A DNA stretch of 47,238 bases from positions 1 through 47,238 of the forward strand of contig VHCM01000005.1 in the NCBI GenBank assembly GCA_016871685.1. The letters run 5' to 3'. The notes beneath the pieces were generated by a model. It did no database searches, was not told where the DNA came from, and saw only the letters and a program-made list of their open reading frames with translations. Origin of the DNA: Verrucomicrobiota bacterium. Its GTDB lineage: Bacteria; Verrucomicrobiota; Verrucomicrobiia; Verrucomicrobiales; Akkermansiaceae. Of the stretch, positions 11,901 through 19,349 are shown in pieces. The position numbers and the translations under genes are program-made. How positions within the stretch are numbered: the stretch's first letter is position 1; each line of letters begins with the position of its first letter.

Positions 11901-12599
11901 CGCCGCGGTGATCGCAAAGCCTTCGTCCGGATCATTGTTAGCTCCGAGGTTATTGGGCGAGAGCACGGTCGGACTGATGCGCAGGAACACATAGCGATAG
12001 GCATTTTCGCCGTAGAGGTACGCGTCGTTGAGCCACTGCGAAAGCGCGGCGGCGGAACCCGGATCGCTGGTGGTGAAGGTGTTGGTGGACGTCACATTGG
12101 CCTCGAAGAAATTCGATTGGACCAAGGTGCCACGCGACATGTGGTTGTTGGTGCCGTCGTTGACGTCGCTTTCGATCGTCACGCTGCTGTTGCGCGCGCC
12201 GGGGATGGCGAAGAGATTGGCACTGATGCTGACCTTCGACGATCCGTTGTAGATCGGCGGGCCGTCGGGATCGGCGGGATTCTCCGAGTAGAAATCCTCG
12301 CCTTCCGCACGGAAGGAAACGCTGACCTGCGAGAAGGTTCCGGGACCGTAGTCCGGCAGCGCGAACGGCACGACGTAATGGCCGAGGCCGTTTCCGTAGT
12401 ATTGGCGACCGATGAACACGCCTCCGCCGTTGGCGGTGGGACCCGACACGATCTGGGCACTGGTGCCGGTCTCGAAACGGGCGTCATTGAGATCGGCCTC
12501 AATCCGGTCGATGATGTCGTCCGCATGCACGGCGGCGGGAACGACGGAGACGGCACTCATCAGCGCGAGGCGGCGGACATGGCGGCGGTTTTTTTTCAT
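2985..12599 (-). CDS. Giant secreted multidomain protein (3204 aa): about 11 Ig-like modules alternating with DNRLRE/CBM-like, discoidin-like, PA14-like and GHGGWGW modules
   Basis: Uninterrupted 9.6 kb ORF with signal peptide MKKNRRHVRRLALMSAVSVVPAAVHA; repeated consensus SFTASPxxIxxGxSxTLSWxVxxAxSVSIDNGxGxVxxxGxxxVxPxxTTTYTLTA; RYYRFVP...W.VEGS (discoidin-like) x3; DLNxDGDFADAGE (PA14-like) x3; FDDGTxQGW...GHGGWGW x3; HYVVPFxLP x2. Confidence 0.93.
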   Translation of the reverse strand: MKKNRRHVRRLALMSAVSVVPAAVHADDIIDRIEADLNDARFETGTSAQIVSGPTANGGGVFIGRQYYGNGLGHYVVPFALPDYGPGTFSQVSVSFRAEGEDFYSENPADPDGPPIYNGSSKVSISANLFAIPGARNSSVTIESDVNDGTNNHMSRGTLVQSNFFEANVTSTNTFTTSDPGSAAALSQWLNDAYLYGENAYRYVFLRISPTVLSPNNLGANNDPDEGFAITAANYWNKSFTPYLSYTFTPADFRAPYVNQFAASPAVILDGGSSTLSWDVSGDGVTITIDDGPGGIAPVTATGNSGSLAVTPSATTTYTLSAVNSFGDQVRTAVVTVRLPETLRLNALTQDASFGTSTTTGAVIGGPDEVDDAWPLIHVGEKYYGDGNRHYVVPFRLPENLGTGGFSNVRVFMRPTSGEPSSSSGPANFNVNLFALPDARDSANTLRTDVGDGIDDFFTRGTLIKEDWWTPSTPLGLMANTGASGDAMDRLSDWLTEAYGNGENAGKYVFLRLSPDVLNVSGYRGYRVSTANNPTSTNRPYITAVFDPSIVGPPAIAFSANPTAVNSGEYSTLSWTISGADSASITPDIGSVNPASGAVTISNITSTRTYTLTATGPAGTRSKTVSIGIIGQGPYRYYRFVPVANRGYSNGGEERNVQLTEFQMVDINGVWISGAVASSPEGNWMNNEEPAKGSDGSTETKWNASRNFEGPLPTLVLDHGTPTVVYGYRWATGNDAPQRDPVSWRVEGSNNLTDWDLLDERSNHPVTLSRSTYLDRFLIAPFDGSPQASLKVGPASVTPGEPVTLSWEVVGNATAISITPGFPTLSSTGIRTVYPTEDTTYTLTATNANGSSTSSSSVTVATSGMLGATYQTFHNNDLQQSVKPIANLFAIEPDGLFNERGPIRYGSGEGADGIFNAAFPSITRNDRFIVLWRGWLNTAQIGLGDYTFGLGSDDGSVLYLDLNEDGDFADAGELVVDNTSWINNRTATVNISREAVQFAIAYYDDGDRELMQARYAKGASRPYQDLADFSGTNVNITPYKPLTGLPIINSFTATPDSTTAGSSVTLAWSVLNVDGVSIDNGVGTIAAPTTSTTVTPSANTTYTLTVSNELGTRTASVSVAVIVPADPLVYTFDDRTLQGWTDLTVPNTNNGPRYWTAADSAPSGIWNQGGKQSGAGAVELARKSSTSEDDPHPRLLLRSPEFSLNGSGDLTVWLNGGTGSGSVIGLTDATLPANSSNPGFMGIALRGVTTGTYLLEARKASEGGWQKVTIAASQLAGLPQDHPYTLDLIDIGHGGWGWVTMDSVSIPGTTDIPGIPRIKSFTASALNVLYGEALVLSWDVEEAQSVSISDGGGTGLPVTGTVIVSPYQTTTYTLTAAGAAANRTATVTVNVQTRVTNVASIGNHSFEIDRNPSANGAFGSGDLTDLAKTTPTGWQVIATDNTQQTVNTNEIAFGYLNIVPSDPAVGTTPVPQAINLWAGSAIGQISNIAWSSLKVGDIIRLVVATGDRNVNAPSGAPYYADDSFFGLTNGLAGHGGAPTSANYYTSWITNVVVKSPQVGTPPTGFKGGTMGDLTLTHTVTSADLARSGNIGVFIASIGDRANTSTGLTAQAQSFWDNVRLSVETDLIGSSPTVASFTATPSTIASGMSSTLSWNVINATSVSIEGVGTGLPLLGTATVTPTATTNYALTAENNNGTTTASATVTINNNVLMGRTFNTIDESSYLSPIANLINLIPSASGSFTQLGAIRYDEDPSTTFPSLTTLNGLTDGDSFTVLWTGWFDVRVEGKGYYTFGAKCDDRCVIYLDLNEDGDFADAGERVVNAGLLEETTGTVNLLMDYLRFAIAFQEVGGGQFVDARYGKGQSLQWSALGPITGSSGVFVGASPGVEPPIITFTASPTAITSGGASTLSWTVDNATSVSISGLSGPFGLSGTRVVSPTASTTYTLTATGAGGTRTASATVDLFASGSFRYYRFVPLALRDSNAGMVQISEFQMLNNGVRISGATASNPGGNFPGSESPAQANDNDVSTKWLDFNIQPLVLDFGTAVNANGYRWATANDSDGRDPVSWRVEGSTNGTSWAVLDQKMNQTVTSSRSTYLTNIALGGGGGSAAPTVAFSASPTTISPGQSATLAWSVANASTLSISPSLGVTIGAEGSATVTPSQSTTYTLTATNATGTTTKEVTVVVNLPSTGTTVSFDFDDGTFQGWSYAPKGNTGTSGFLTTRGTGDTHAGNGAVRSTYHDASHPTMILRSPQFKLNAAGDLTIWLAGGGHTSSLNGTFVADLPANSSEPGFQGVALRNTNTGKYVLSGQKTSDGNDYQQITFTKAQLDALSRTAFFTLDIIDQAHGGWGWLAADTVTIPGTFGARITAFTASPDVVLSGGSSTLAWNVTEATSVSIDNGIGTVTASGTRGVNPTATTTYTLSATGTTGTITQSVTVTIAAGGLNGKTFDTLSGSGQLDPIANLINATPSGTFVQTGAISYPNGMMPALPGITDGSDFSILWTGWFDVNVDGPGSYTFGVGSDDGSVIYLDLNDDGDFADAGEKIVSTGGGGNATSGSTGTVNLQMDAVRIAIGFYEGGGEDIMYAKFKKGSGLAYTSLDPVSGLTGHFTPTQPVSDAPVINSFSASAGYIEAGDDTTLSWNVSNASSVSIDNGVGTVSASGSATVSPAQTTTYTLTATGNGKTRTRSVTVSILQSAAFRYYSFKPTALRNPNDNSVSIAEFQILFNGSRVGGALASSPGGNFPGGESPAQGNDNSLDSKWLDFTKTNARLVLDFGTITAANGYRWYTAGDSGGRDPVGWKVEGSHDGTTWFTLDEKTAQNVPDSRKLLVGPYEFATVPEANSPILSGFAASPVSILAGSSATLSWAALFADILTLNPGSINVTGLSSYVVTPSETTTYTLTAVNAVDSTTASTTVVVASGFPVTFDFDDGTFQYWTNLSVPNTGSGPQNLTTGSGKGNQQAGPGAVRQIIAGGSEDSPHPTFLLRSPEFELNGSGNLTAWLAGGSVSGVNLAGTAVSALPANTTEPGFQGIALRNVNTGTYVLSATRTGEGDDYQQVVFTSSQLASLDPSATYTLDFIDQGHGGWGWVVMDTVTIPGSTPGSGGGGGGDNGGGEPVTIEPFQITSITMQGTVCTMAWESQVGATYTIEATDDPADPQSWTPVMIEIAPSGTGTNSMSIDLAGTAHAGVARLFMRVKATTAADN
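3090..7479 (-). repeat. Tandem about 2.2 kb cassette x2 (PA14-like, discoidin-like, GHGGWGW modules with Ig linkers) inside the giant CDS
   Basis: Equivalent motifs recur at about 2.18-2.2 kb offsets: DGDFADAGE loop DNA at 7156 vs 4978, RYY motif at 6682 vs 4489, GHGGWGW at about 5540 vs 3340. Confidence 0.7.
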
Positions 12600-12758
12600 G
12601 ATCGAAACGAGTAGATCGGTGGGTTTTCTGTTTTTCTATCGAAAAGAGATGGTTTCCAGCCATCAACAATATCCGGATACATACGCTCCTTACCGACGAC
12701 CCTGCCATGACCTGCTCCATAGTCAATCCGAATCGATATACAATTCAGGATACAAGTT

Positions 12759-13745
12759 TCATGGCGGCAAACTCCCCCGTTGGTTCATCAGCGAGACGAT
12801 GACTTCGGCCATCTTCCCGGCAATCCGGCTCCAGCCGCGCCCGGTCGGGTGCAGTTCGTCGGCCCAGTCGCGGCGGTGGCCCGGGCGTTTCGCAGTCAGC
12901 GTGCCTCGCAAATCGATATGATGGACCCGCCCGTCGCTGCGGTCGCGCGCGATCCCGGCGAGCGTCGTGTTGAGGCGGTCGATGAGCCGGCGGACCACGC
13001 GTTGGCGGGTATCGGTGTCGGGGATCCCTTTGTTGTCGAACGCAGGCTTGAGCCAGGGACCGGCGAAGCGGAAGCCGAACGGCAGTTGAAGCACGCCGCG
13101 TCCGTCGGGCACGGGATAGTCGTAGCCATGGATGAACACGACCACCTCGGATGAAGCGCGCCTCACCGCGTCGAGGATGTGATGAAATCGGTCGGCGAAC
13201 TGCCTGCCGAGCATCCAGTCTTCCATGGCCTCGATCACCGGCATCTTCGGATCGGGCGCCTCGTGCAACGGATGAAGCAGCCGCTCAAGCTCCGGTCCGG
13301 CAATGTCGTTGCCACCAGCCGAGAGCAGGATAAAGCGAGCGTCGAAGCGGCGGATCGCATCGACCAGCAATTTGAGGTTTTCTCCGCTGCCGCGCGGACC
13401 GTAGGCGATGTCCTCGAGCGTGTCGCCGGCGCGCGCGAGCTAGAAGACATGGAGGTCGGGATGATGGTTGAGTTCACCGAGCAGATCGCCATTGCAGAAA
13501 TCGAGATCGAAATAAGCGGGCAGGTAATCGAGCCACGAATCGCCCTCGGCCACACCGATGAAGCGTTTCGGTTGCGAGCGGATCCGCCGCGAGAAGGTCC
13601 TGGCATTGGTGAACGAATCGAGCTGACGGATCGCCCGTCCGGGCAGCGGCACGCATTTCAATTCCGGGCGGAGCACCGATGCGATGTGCTGGTTGCCGAG
13701 CCTGCCAATGGGAAATCCGGCGGGAATGATCGGTTTGGCAGGCAT
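12759..13745 (-). pseudogene. SGNH/GDSL-like hydrolase with an in-frame TAG at 13440-13442
   Basis: Upstream half carries GVAEGDSWLDY (block I), downstream half SAGGNDIAG (block III) and DELHPTGRGW (block V). Both halves are in the same frame, separated only by the amber codon (...HPDLHVF*LARAGDTLEDIAYG...). Start suggested at the ATG at 13745. Confidence 0.75.
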
Positions 13746-13845
13746 CACCAAGCGATCCCACACAAAGCGGGGGTGCGGCAATCCGAATCGGCGGACAATC
13801 GACTTGATCGCCGCGGTGAGGGCCGCAATCGTGGCGCTGCCTCCG

Positions 13846-15135
13846 ATGAAACTCCTGATCACCCACGCACGGATCGCCTCGGAGGACTCCCCCGCCCTGA
13901 CCGAGGCCGATTTGCTCGTCGAGGACGGCAGGATCACGCGGATCGGCACAGGGCTCGAAGCGCCGGAGGGCGCGCGCACGATCGACGCGCGCGGACGGAT
14001 CGCAATGCCGGGCATGTTCGACGCGCATGTGCACTTCCGCGAACCCGGATTCGAAAACAAGGAATGCATCGCTAGCGGATGCGCCGCGGCCATCAACGGC
14101 GGCGTCACCGGCGTGGTGATGATGCCCAACACGCGCCCGGCGATCGACAGCCCGCAGATCGTCGCCCAGGTCCTCGAAAGCGCGCGCCGCGCGTCTCCGG
14201 TCCGCGTCCTCACCGCAGGTTGCGTCACCAAGGGCCGCGAGGGACGCGAGCTGGCCGCGATCGACGGCATGCGCGCGCTCGGCGTGCGGATGCTCACCGA
14301 CGACGGCGACACGACGGCCGACGCCGCGCTCTTGCTCCACGCGATGCAGTATGCCGGCGAGTTCGGCATGTTCTTCGCCAGCCATTGCGAGGAACCGTCG
14401 CTGGCGGGACCGCGTGCGCTCAACGACGGCCCCACCAGCTACCGGCTCGGCATCCGCGGCACACCCGCTTGCGCGGAGGAAATCATCATCGACCGCGACA
14501 TCCGCCTCGCCCGCGCGGCGGGAGCGCACCTCCACATCCAGCATGTCTCGACCCGCATGGGCGTCGAGACGCTGCGCTGGTGGAAACAACGCGGCGACGT
14601 GAGGGTGACCGCCGAAGCCGCGCCGCACCATTTGCTCTTCACCGAGGACAACATCGGCGACTTCGACACGGCCTACAAGATGAACCCGCCGCTGCGCACC
14701 CGCTCGGACAACGAGGCGCTCATCGAGGGACTCATCGACGGCACCATCGATCTGATCGCCACCGACCACGCGCCGCACACCGCGTTTGAGAAGTCGCTCG
14801 ACTTCGCCAGCGCGCCCAACGGGGTCACCGGCCTCGAAACCGCGCTGGTCTCGCTTCATGACGCGTTCGTCTCGAAGCAGGTGTTCGGCTGGGACCTGCT
14901 GGTGAAACGCTACAGCGCGGAACCGCGTCGGCTGATGTGCCTCGCGCCCGCACGCGTCGCCGAGGGCGAACCGGCGGATTTCCTGCTGTTCGATCCGTCG
15001 CGCGACACCACTTTCGATCGCGGATTCATGCGGTCGAGGTCGGCCAACACGCCGTTCCTCGGCCGGACCCTGCGCGGCAGTGTCGACCTTGTCGTGCTCG
15101 GCAACGAGGTGTTGCTCGAGCGCGACGACGCGTGA
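13846..15135 (+). CDS. pyrC: Dihydroorotase
   Basis: MFDAHVHFREPGFENKECIASGCAAAINGGVTGVVMMPNTRPAID; IDLIATDHAPHT; type I DHOase/amidohydrolase motifs. Start ATG 13846 (MKLLITHARI). Confidence 0.95.
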   Translation: MKLLITHARIASEDSPALTEADLLVEDGRITRIGTGLEAPEGARTIDARGRIAMPGMFDAHVHFREPGFENKECIASGCAAAINGGVTGVVMMPNTRPAIDSPQIVAQVLESARRASPVRVLTAGCVTKGREGRELAAIDGMRALGVRMLTDDGDTTADAALLLHAMQYAGEFGMFFASHCEEPSLAGPRALNDGPTSYRLGIRGTPACAEEIIIDRDIRLARAAGAHLHIQHVSTRMGVETLRWWKQRGDVRVTAEAAPHHLLFTEDNIGDFDTAYKMNPPLRTRSDNEALIEGLIDGTIDLIATDHAPHTAFEKSLDFASAPNGVTGLETALVSLHDAFVSKQVFGWDLLVKRYSAEPRRLMCLAPARVAEGEPADFLLFDPSRDTTFDRGFMRSRSANTPFLGRTLRGSVDLVVLGNEVLLERDDA

Positions 15136-15219
15136 GTGAATGGTGGGCAGGACTTTCCGCCTCCGCATTTCACGATTTTTGCATCGGCACGACCGGCATC
15201 GCCGCTTAGGGATCCTGCC

Positions 15220-16263
15220 GTGGCCACTCTCCTCGCCATCGAGACGTCTTGCGATGAAACCGCGGTGGCGGTGATACGCGGCCTGACGGGCCATCGCGCT
15301 GAAATCCTCGCATCGGAGATCTCCTCGCAAATCGCCCTGCACCGCGAGCACGGCGGCGTGGTGCCCGAGGTCGCCTCGCGCGATCACTCGCTGCGCCTCG
15401 ACAGCTTGATCCGCCGCGCGCTGGACCAAGCGGGCACCGCGATCGGCGAGATCGACGCGTTCGCGGCGACCAGCGGACCTGGTCTCGCCTCGTCTCTGCT
15501 CGTCGGCACCAGCGCGGCCAAAGGCATGGCCTGCGCGCTCGACCGGCCGTTCATCGGAGTCAACCACCTCGAAGGCCACTTGCTTTCGCCGTTCATCGAC
15601 ATCAGCGAAGTCCCACCCCATCTCGCGCTGATCGTTTCGGGTGGTCACACGCTGCTCATCGACGTCGCGGGCGCGGGTCGCTACCGCAGGCTCGGCGGCA
15701 CCCGCGACGACGCGGCGGGCGAGGCGTTCGACAAGGTCGGCAAAATGCTCGGCCTGCCCTACCCCGGCGGGCCCGAGATTGAACAAGCGGCGCGCGACGG
15801 CGACCCCGCGGCCTTCGCATTCCCACGCTCGATGCTCGCCACCGACCATTTCGACTTCTCGTTTTCCGGATTAAAAACCGCGGTGCTCTACACGCTGCGC
15901 GATCTCACGGGTCCGCCACCGGTCGCCGACATCGCCGCCTCGTTTCAACAAGCCGTGATCGAAATCCTCGTCGGCAAGACCTTGCGCGCTGCGGCAGCGA
16001 CCGGGCACACCCGCGTCGCGGTGTCCGGCGGCGTGAGCCTCAACCGGCCGCTGCGCTCGGCACTGGCAACGGCCTGCAGCGACGCCGGTCTGGCATTCAC
16101 CGCGGCCGATCCGCGCTGGTGCACCGACAACGCGGCGATGATCGGATTTGCCGCGCTGCTCCGACACCACGAGGGACGACATTCGCCGCTCGACGAAGAT
16201 ATTGATCCGAATCTGAAGCTCGCCAGCGACGACGGCTTGTGCGAGCATAACCCGTCACCATGA
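15220..16263 (+). CDS. tsaD: tRNA N6-adenosine threonylcarbamoyltransferase
   Basis: TLLAIETSCDETAVAVI; HLEGHLLSPF; LIVSGGHTLL; TsaD/Kae1 motifs. Probable GTG start at 15220. Confidence 0.96.
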   Translation: MATLLAIETSCDETAVAVIRGLTGHRAEILASEISSQIALHREHGGVVPEVASRDHSLRLDSLIRRALDQAGTAIGEIDAFAATSGPGLASSLLVGTSAAKGMACALDRPFIGVNHLEGHLLSPFIDISEVPPHLALIVSGGHTLLIDVAGAGRYRRLGGTRDDAAGEAFDKVGKMLGLPYPGGPEIEQAARDGDPAAFAFPRSMLATDHFDFSFSGLKTAVLYTLRDLTGPPPVADIAASFQQAVIEILVGKTLRAAAATGHTRVAVSGGVSLNRPLRSALATACSDAGLAFTAADPRWCTDNAAMIGFAALLRHHEGRHSPLDEDIDPNLKLASDDGLCEHNPSP

Positions 16264-16895
16264 AGTATCGCTCGCTGGTCTTCGATTTCGACGGAACGAT
16301 CGCCGACACGCTCGGCGAAACGCGGCGGATCTACAACGGGATCGCGCCGGATTACGGGTTGCGCCCGATCGAGGAGGCTGAGTTGCCGCAGTTGCGCCAC
16401 CTGTCGCTGCGGCAACTGCTCGACCACCTCGGCATTCCCAAACGACGCGTCCCCGCGCTGATCAGCCGCGGCACCTCGCTGTTGCGCGAGCGCATCAGCG
16501 CCATCGGTGCCATCGACGGCATGCACGAGGCGATCGATCGACTGCGCCCGCACGTCGAACGTTTCGGCATCCTCACTTCCAACAGCGCCGCCAACGTCGA
16601 TCTGTTCCTCCGCGCCAACGATCTGCGCGAGCACTTCGATTTCATCTCCTCGACCTCGAAACTCACCGGCAAGGCCAAGCACCTGCGCGCGATCCGCAAG
16701 ACCTTCTCGCTGCGCCCGGAGGAAATCCTGTTCATCGGCGACGAACTCCGCGACCTCAAGGCGGCGCGCAAAGCGGGCATCCCGATGGCCGCGGTCACCT
16801 GGGGATTCAATTCCCTCGAATCGCTCGCAGCGGAAAAACCCGAGCACCTCTTCACCCATCCGTCCCAGTTCCTCAGCCTGCTCGAGGACGGCTGA
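16260..16895 (+). CDS. HAD-superfamily hydrolase (phosphoglycolate phosphatase-like)
   Basis: YRSLVFDFDGTIADTLGE...LTSNSAANVD...FIGDELRDLKAARKAGI; 4-bp ATGA overlap with tsaD. Confidence 0.92.
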   Translation: MKYRSLVFDFDGTIADTLGETRRIYNGIAPDYGLRPIEEAELPQLRHLSLRQLLDHLGIPKRRVPALISRGTSLLRERISAIGAIDGMHEAIDRLRPHVERFGILTSNSAANVDLFLRANDLREHFDFISSTSKLTGKAKHLRAIRKTFSLRPEEILFIGDELRDLKAARKAGIPMAAVTWGFNSLESLAAEKPEHLFTHPSQFLSLLEDG

Positions 16896-17029
16896 CGCGG
16901 CCGGTTCGGGCACTCCGGGCGAGTCGATGTCCAGGAAGACCGCCTTCACGTCAGGAGGTGCCGCCGCTTCACGCAGGGGCAAGGGCAATGCCCCGGAGAC
17001 GGCCTTTCTCCGCTTTCGCGAGCTACCAG

Positions 17030-17150
17030 CACACTCGACCTGATCCGGGCGCGTCTGAATCCTTGGCTCGGCGAACCGAACAGCGACATCGGCCCGCGTG
17101 GTGCCACGCTCACCTACCGCTTCAAGTCCGAGCTGCCACCCGTCATCCCA
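17030..17150 (+). pseudogene. Remnant resembling the nucleotidyltransferase AbiEii/AbiGii-type toxin family
   Basis: Frame-restricted fragment ATSTLDLIRARLNPWLGEPNSDIGPRGATLTYRFKSELPPVIP with no start or catalytic core; resembles the 'LNPWLG...TLTYRFxSExPPxxPxRLKxEIN' segment of AbiEii-like proteins from memory. Confidence 0.4.
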
Positions 17151-17318
17151 TCCCGCACATCTCATGATCATCCATCTCCCTCTTGGCGCAGTTGGCGTCT
17201 TGGCGGTTCAACCCTCTTCCACGGATCACCGCTGTAGCTGCCGACATCCGTGCTGGAGCTCCCTGCCCCATCCTCACGCGCATTGACAGTACCGCCACCC
17301 GGCGCGCAGGATCGGCAC

Positions 17319-18020
17319 ATGAGCGCATCCGACGAGGGGAAGCCCGATGATCATGGTTCAGCCGCTGCGCCGTCCGAACCAACCGCCCGCCAGAATCCAT
17401 CATCGATGTGGTTGACCTTGCTGGCGGTCGGCTTGCTGGCGGTGCTGGTGACGATGATGCTGCGTGGCCGACAGGGCGGCGCACCCGGTGAGGATGAAAT
17501 CCGCGCGCTCAAGGCGGAAATCGGTGCGGCCGAGGCGGAGATCAACGCGCGCCGCGCGTCGATGGGACTACGACCGATGGAAGGCACTGCCGAACCGGTG
17601 GACCAGGTCGCCCAGCGCATGCGGCGCGATGCCGACACGATGGTTGCACTTGCCACCACATTCCGCAACTCACTGATGGAGAAGGAGGCCGTGCTGTCCT
17701 CGAAGAACGAGGAACTCTTGCGCGGCGAACAAACGCGCAAGTCGCTGTTGCTTGAACTCGATCGCCTGCGCTCCGAACTGGCAAAAGCACTCAGCGCCAC
17801 CTCCCGCTCCGACACCCTCCAGCAGGAAACCGAATCGTTGCGCACCCAGCGCGACGCGCTCTCCGGTGAAGTCGACCGCTTGCGCCGCGAACTCGCCGCG
17901 CGCGGCGACGCCGAGGCGGCCGATGTCGAAACCTTGAAGCGCCAACTCGACGAAGCCCTCAGAGCCAGGGACTTCTTCGAAGCCAGAACGAAGGAACTGG
18001 AACAGCAGGCGGGTCAATGA
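17319..18020 (+). CDS. Single-TM coiled-coil protein of unknown function
   Basis: TM segment MWLTLLAVGLLAVLVTMML followed by a heptad-rich region (LLLELDRLRSELAKALSATSRSDTLQQETESLRTQRDALSGEVDRLRREL). Confidence 0.75.
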   Translation: MSASDEGKPDDHGSAAAPSEPTARQNPSSMWLTLLAVGLLAVLVTMMLRGRQGGAPGEDEIRALKAEIGAAEAEINARRASMGLRPMEGTAEPVDQVAQRMRRDADTMVALATTFRNSLMEKEAVLSSKNEELLRGEQTRKSLLLELDRLRSELAKALSATSRSDTLQQETESLRTQRDALSGEVDRLRRELAARGDAEAADVETLKRQLDEALRARDFFEARTKELEQQAGQ

Positions 18021-18871
18021 GCCGCAACGAGCAGCGCCGCAAGGACGGCCGACCCCGCGCGCCCCACGGGCCGAAACCACCGGCGCGCCCACAACCGGCG
18101 GGCACCTCCACCGGCTGGGACGCTGTCGCGGCCTGGTACGACAAACTCGTCGGCGAATCCGGATCGGACTACCATCGGCACGTCATCCTCCCCGCCGCCC
18201 TGCGCCTGCTCGCAGCACAGCCAGGCGAATCCGTCATCGACCTCTGCTGCGGCCAAGGAGTGTTGGTCCGGCCGCTCGTCGAGGCGGGCATCGCACGCTA
18301 CACCGGCATCGACGCCAGCGCGCAACTGGTCCGCGCCGCCAGACAACGTCACGCCGGTACGAGCATCGCACGGTTTCACGTTGCCGACGTTTGCGAACCC
18401 GCCTCTTGGGCCGATGGTTCATCTGACGCGGCCGCCTGCTTGATGGCGGTTCATGATGTGGCCGACATCGACGCGCTCTTTTCCAACCTCGCCCGCTCGC
18501 TGCGCGTCGGCGGACGCGCGGTCATCGTACTCATGCACCCGTGCTTCCGCATTCCCAAACGCAGCCACTGGGGCTGGGACGCCGATCATCACCTGCAGTT
18601 CCGCAGGATCGATGCCTATGCCACTCCGCAGGACATCGAGGTGACCACCCACCCCGGCAAGGCGCACAGCCCGACCACGGTGTTCCACCATCGGCCGCTC
18701 GCCGACCTGATCCGCGCGATCGCCGGGGCCGGCCTGCGGATCACCGGCTGCGAGGAGCTGCTCAGCCACCGCAAGCCGACGTCCCATGGCCCGCACGGCC
18801 GCGCGGAACGCCGGGCCGCCGCCGAATTTCCGCTATTCCTTGCGCTGGCGATGACCAAAAACAACGGATGA
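18017..18871 (+). CDS. Class I SAM-dependent methyltransferase
   Basis: VIDLCCGQGVLVRPLVEAGIARYTGIDASAQLVRAARQ (motif I); 4-bp overlap with the upstream coiled-coil gene. Confidence 0.9.
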   Translation: MSRNEQRRKDGRPRAPHGPKPPARPQPAGTSTGWDAVAAWYDKLVGESGSDYHRHVILPAALRLLAAQPGESVIDLCCGQGVLVRPLVEAGIARYTGIDASAQLVRAARQRHAGTSIARFHVADVCEPASWADGSSDAAACLMAVHDVADIDALFSNLARSLRVGGRAVIVLMHPCFRIPKRSHWGWDADHHLQFRRIDAYATPQDIEVTTHPGKAHSPTTVFHHRPLADLIRAIAGAGLRITGCEELLSHRKPTSHGPHGRAERRAAAEFPLFLALAMTKNNG

Positions 18872-19000
18872 CCATGGACGGCTGACGGGCCATCGCTGAG
18901 GCAACCCGCAAAACGTCTGGAAAATCCGGGCATTCGGGCACTTTTCCCTTGGCAAGGACTGCGGGATCCCCCACGTTTCGCCCCCGCCAGTCAAGAAGCC

Positions 19001-19255
19001 ATGTCCGTCTCACTCCGCCTCACCCGCAAGGGCACCAAGGACCGCCCGTATTACAAGATCGTCGCCATCGACAGCCGCAAGCGCCGCGACGGCCGATACA
19101 TCGAGCAATTGGGCAGCTACGATCCGCTCAAGGAGAGCGACAATTTTTCGATTGATCTGGCGCTCGCCGACAAGTGGCTGGCCGTGGGTGCGAAACCTTC
19201 CGAGACCGTGCAAAGCATGATCCGCAAGGCGCGCACGGCCGCAGCCAAGGCCTGA
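19001..19255 (+). CDS. rpsP: 30S ribosomal protein S16
   Basis: [43 protein letters not shown]; 84 aa. Confidence 0.96.
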   Translation: MSVSLRLTRKGTKDRPYYKIVAIDSRKRRDGRYIEQLGSYDPLKESDNFSIDLALADKWLAVGAKPSETVQSMIRKARTAAAKA

Positions 19256-19349
19256 CTTGCCGCGTGATCCGGCAGCGGATCATCCGCATCAGTCCTTCGG
19301 GCGAGGCATTCTTGCCACCCGGCCGTCCATCGGTTTTGCTTGGCCCCGC

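Noticed and set aside
12600-12758. AT-rich leader of the 3204-aa gene as a riboswitch or promoter
   Set aside because: AT-rich and likely contains a promoter, but I found no convincing -35/-10 pair and only a weak GATGG/CCATC hairpin.
13474-15849. 791-aa minus-strand ORF across pyrC/tsaD
   Set aside because: Antisense shadow of two clear housekeeping genes; low-complexity composition.
16900-17000. Minus-strand peptide PDVKAVFLDIDSPGVPEP resembling a HAD motif I
   Set aside because: Sits in a long shadow ORF antisense to a real HAD gene and intergenic DNA, with no other HAD motifs; probably chance.
18915-18955. GGAAAA...TTTTCC inverted repeat upstream of rpsP considered as a ribosomal leader
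   Set aside because: Only about 6 bp of stem with a large loop; insufficient support for a regulatory RNA.
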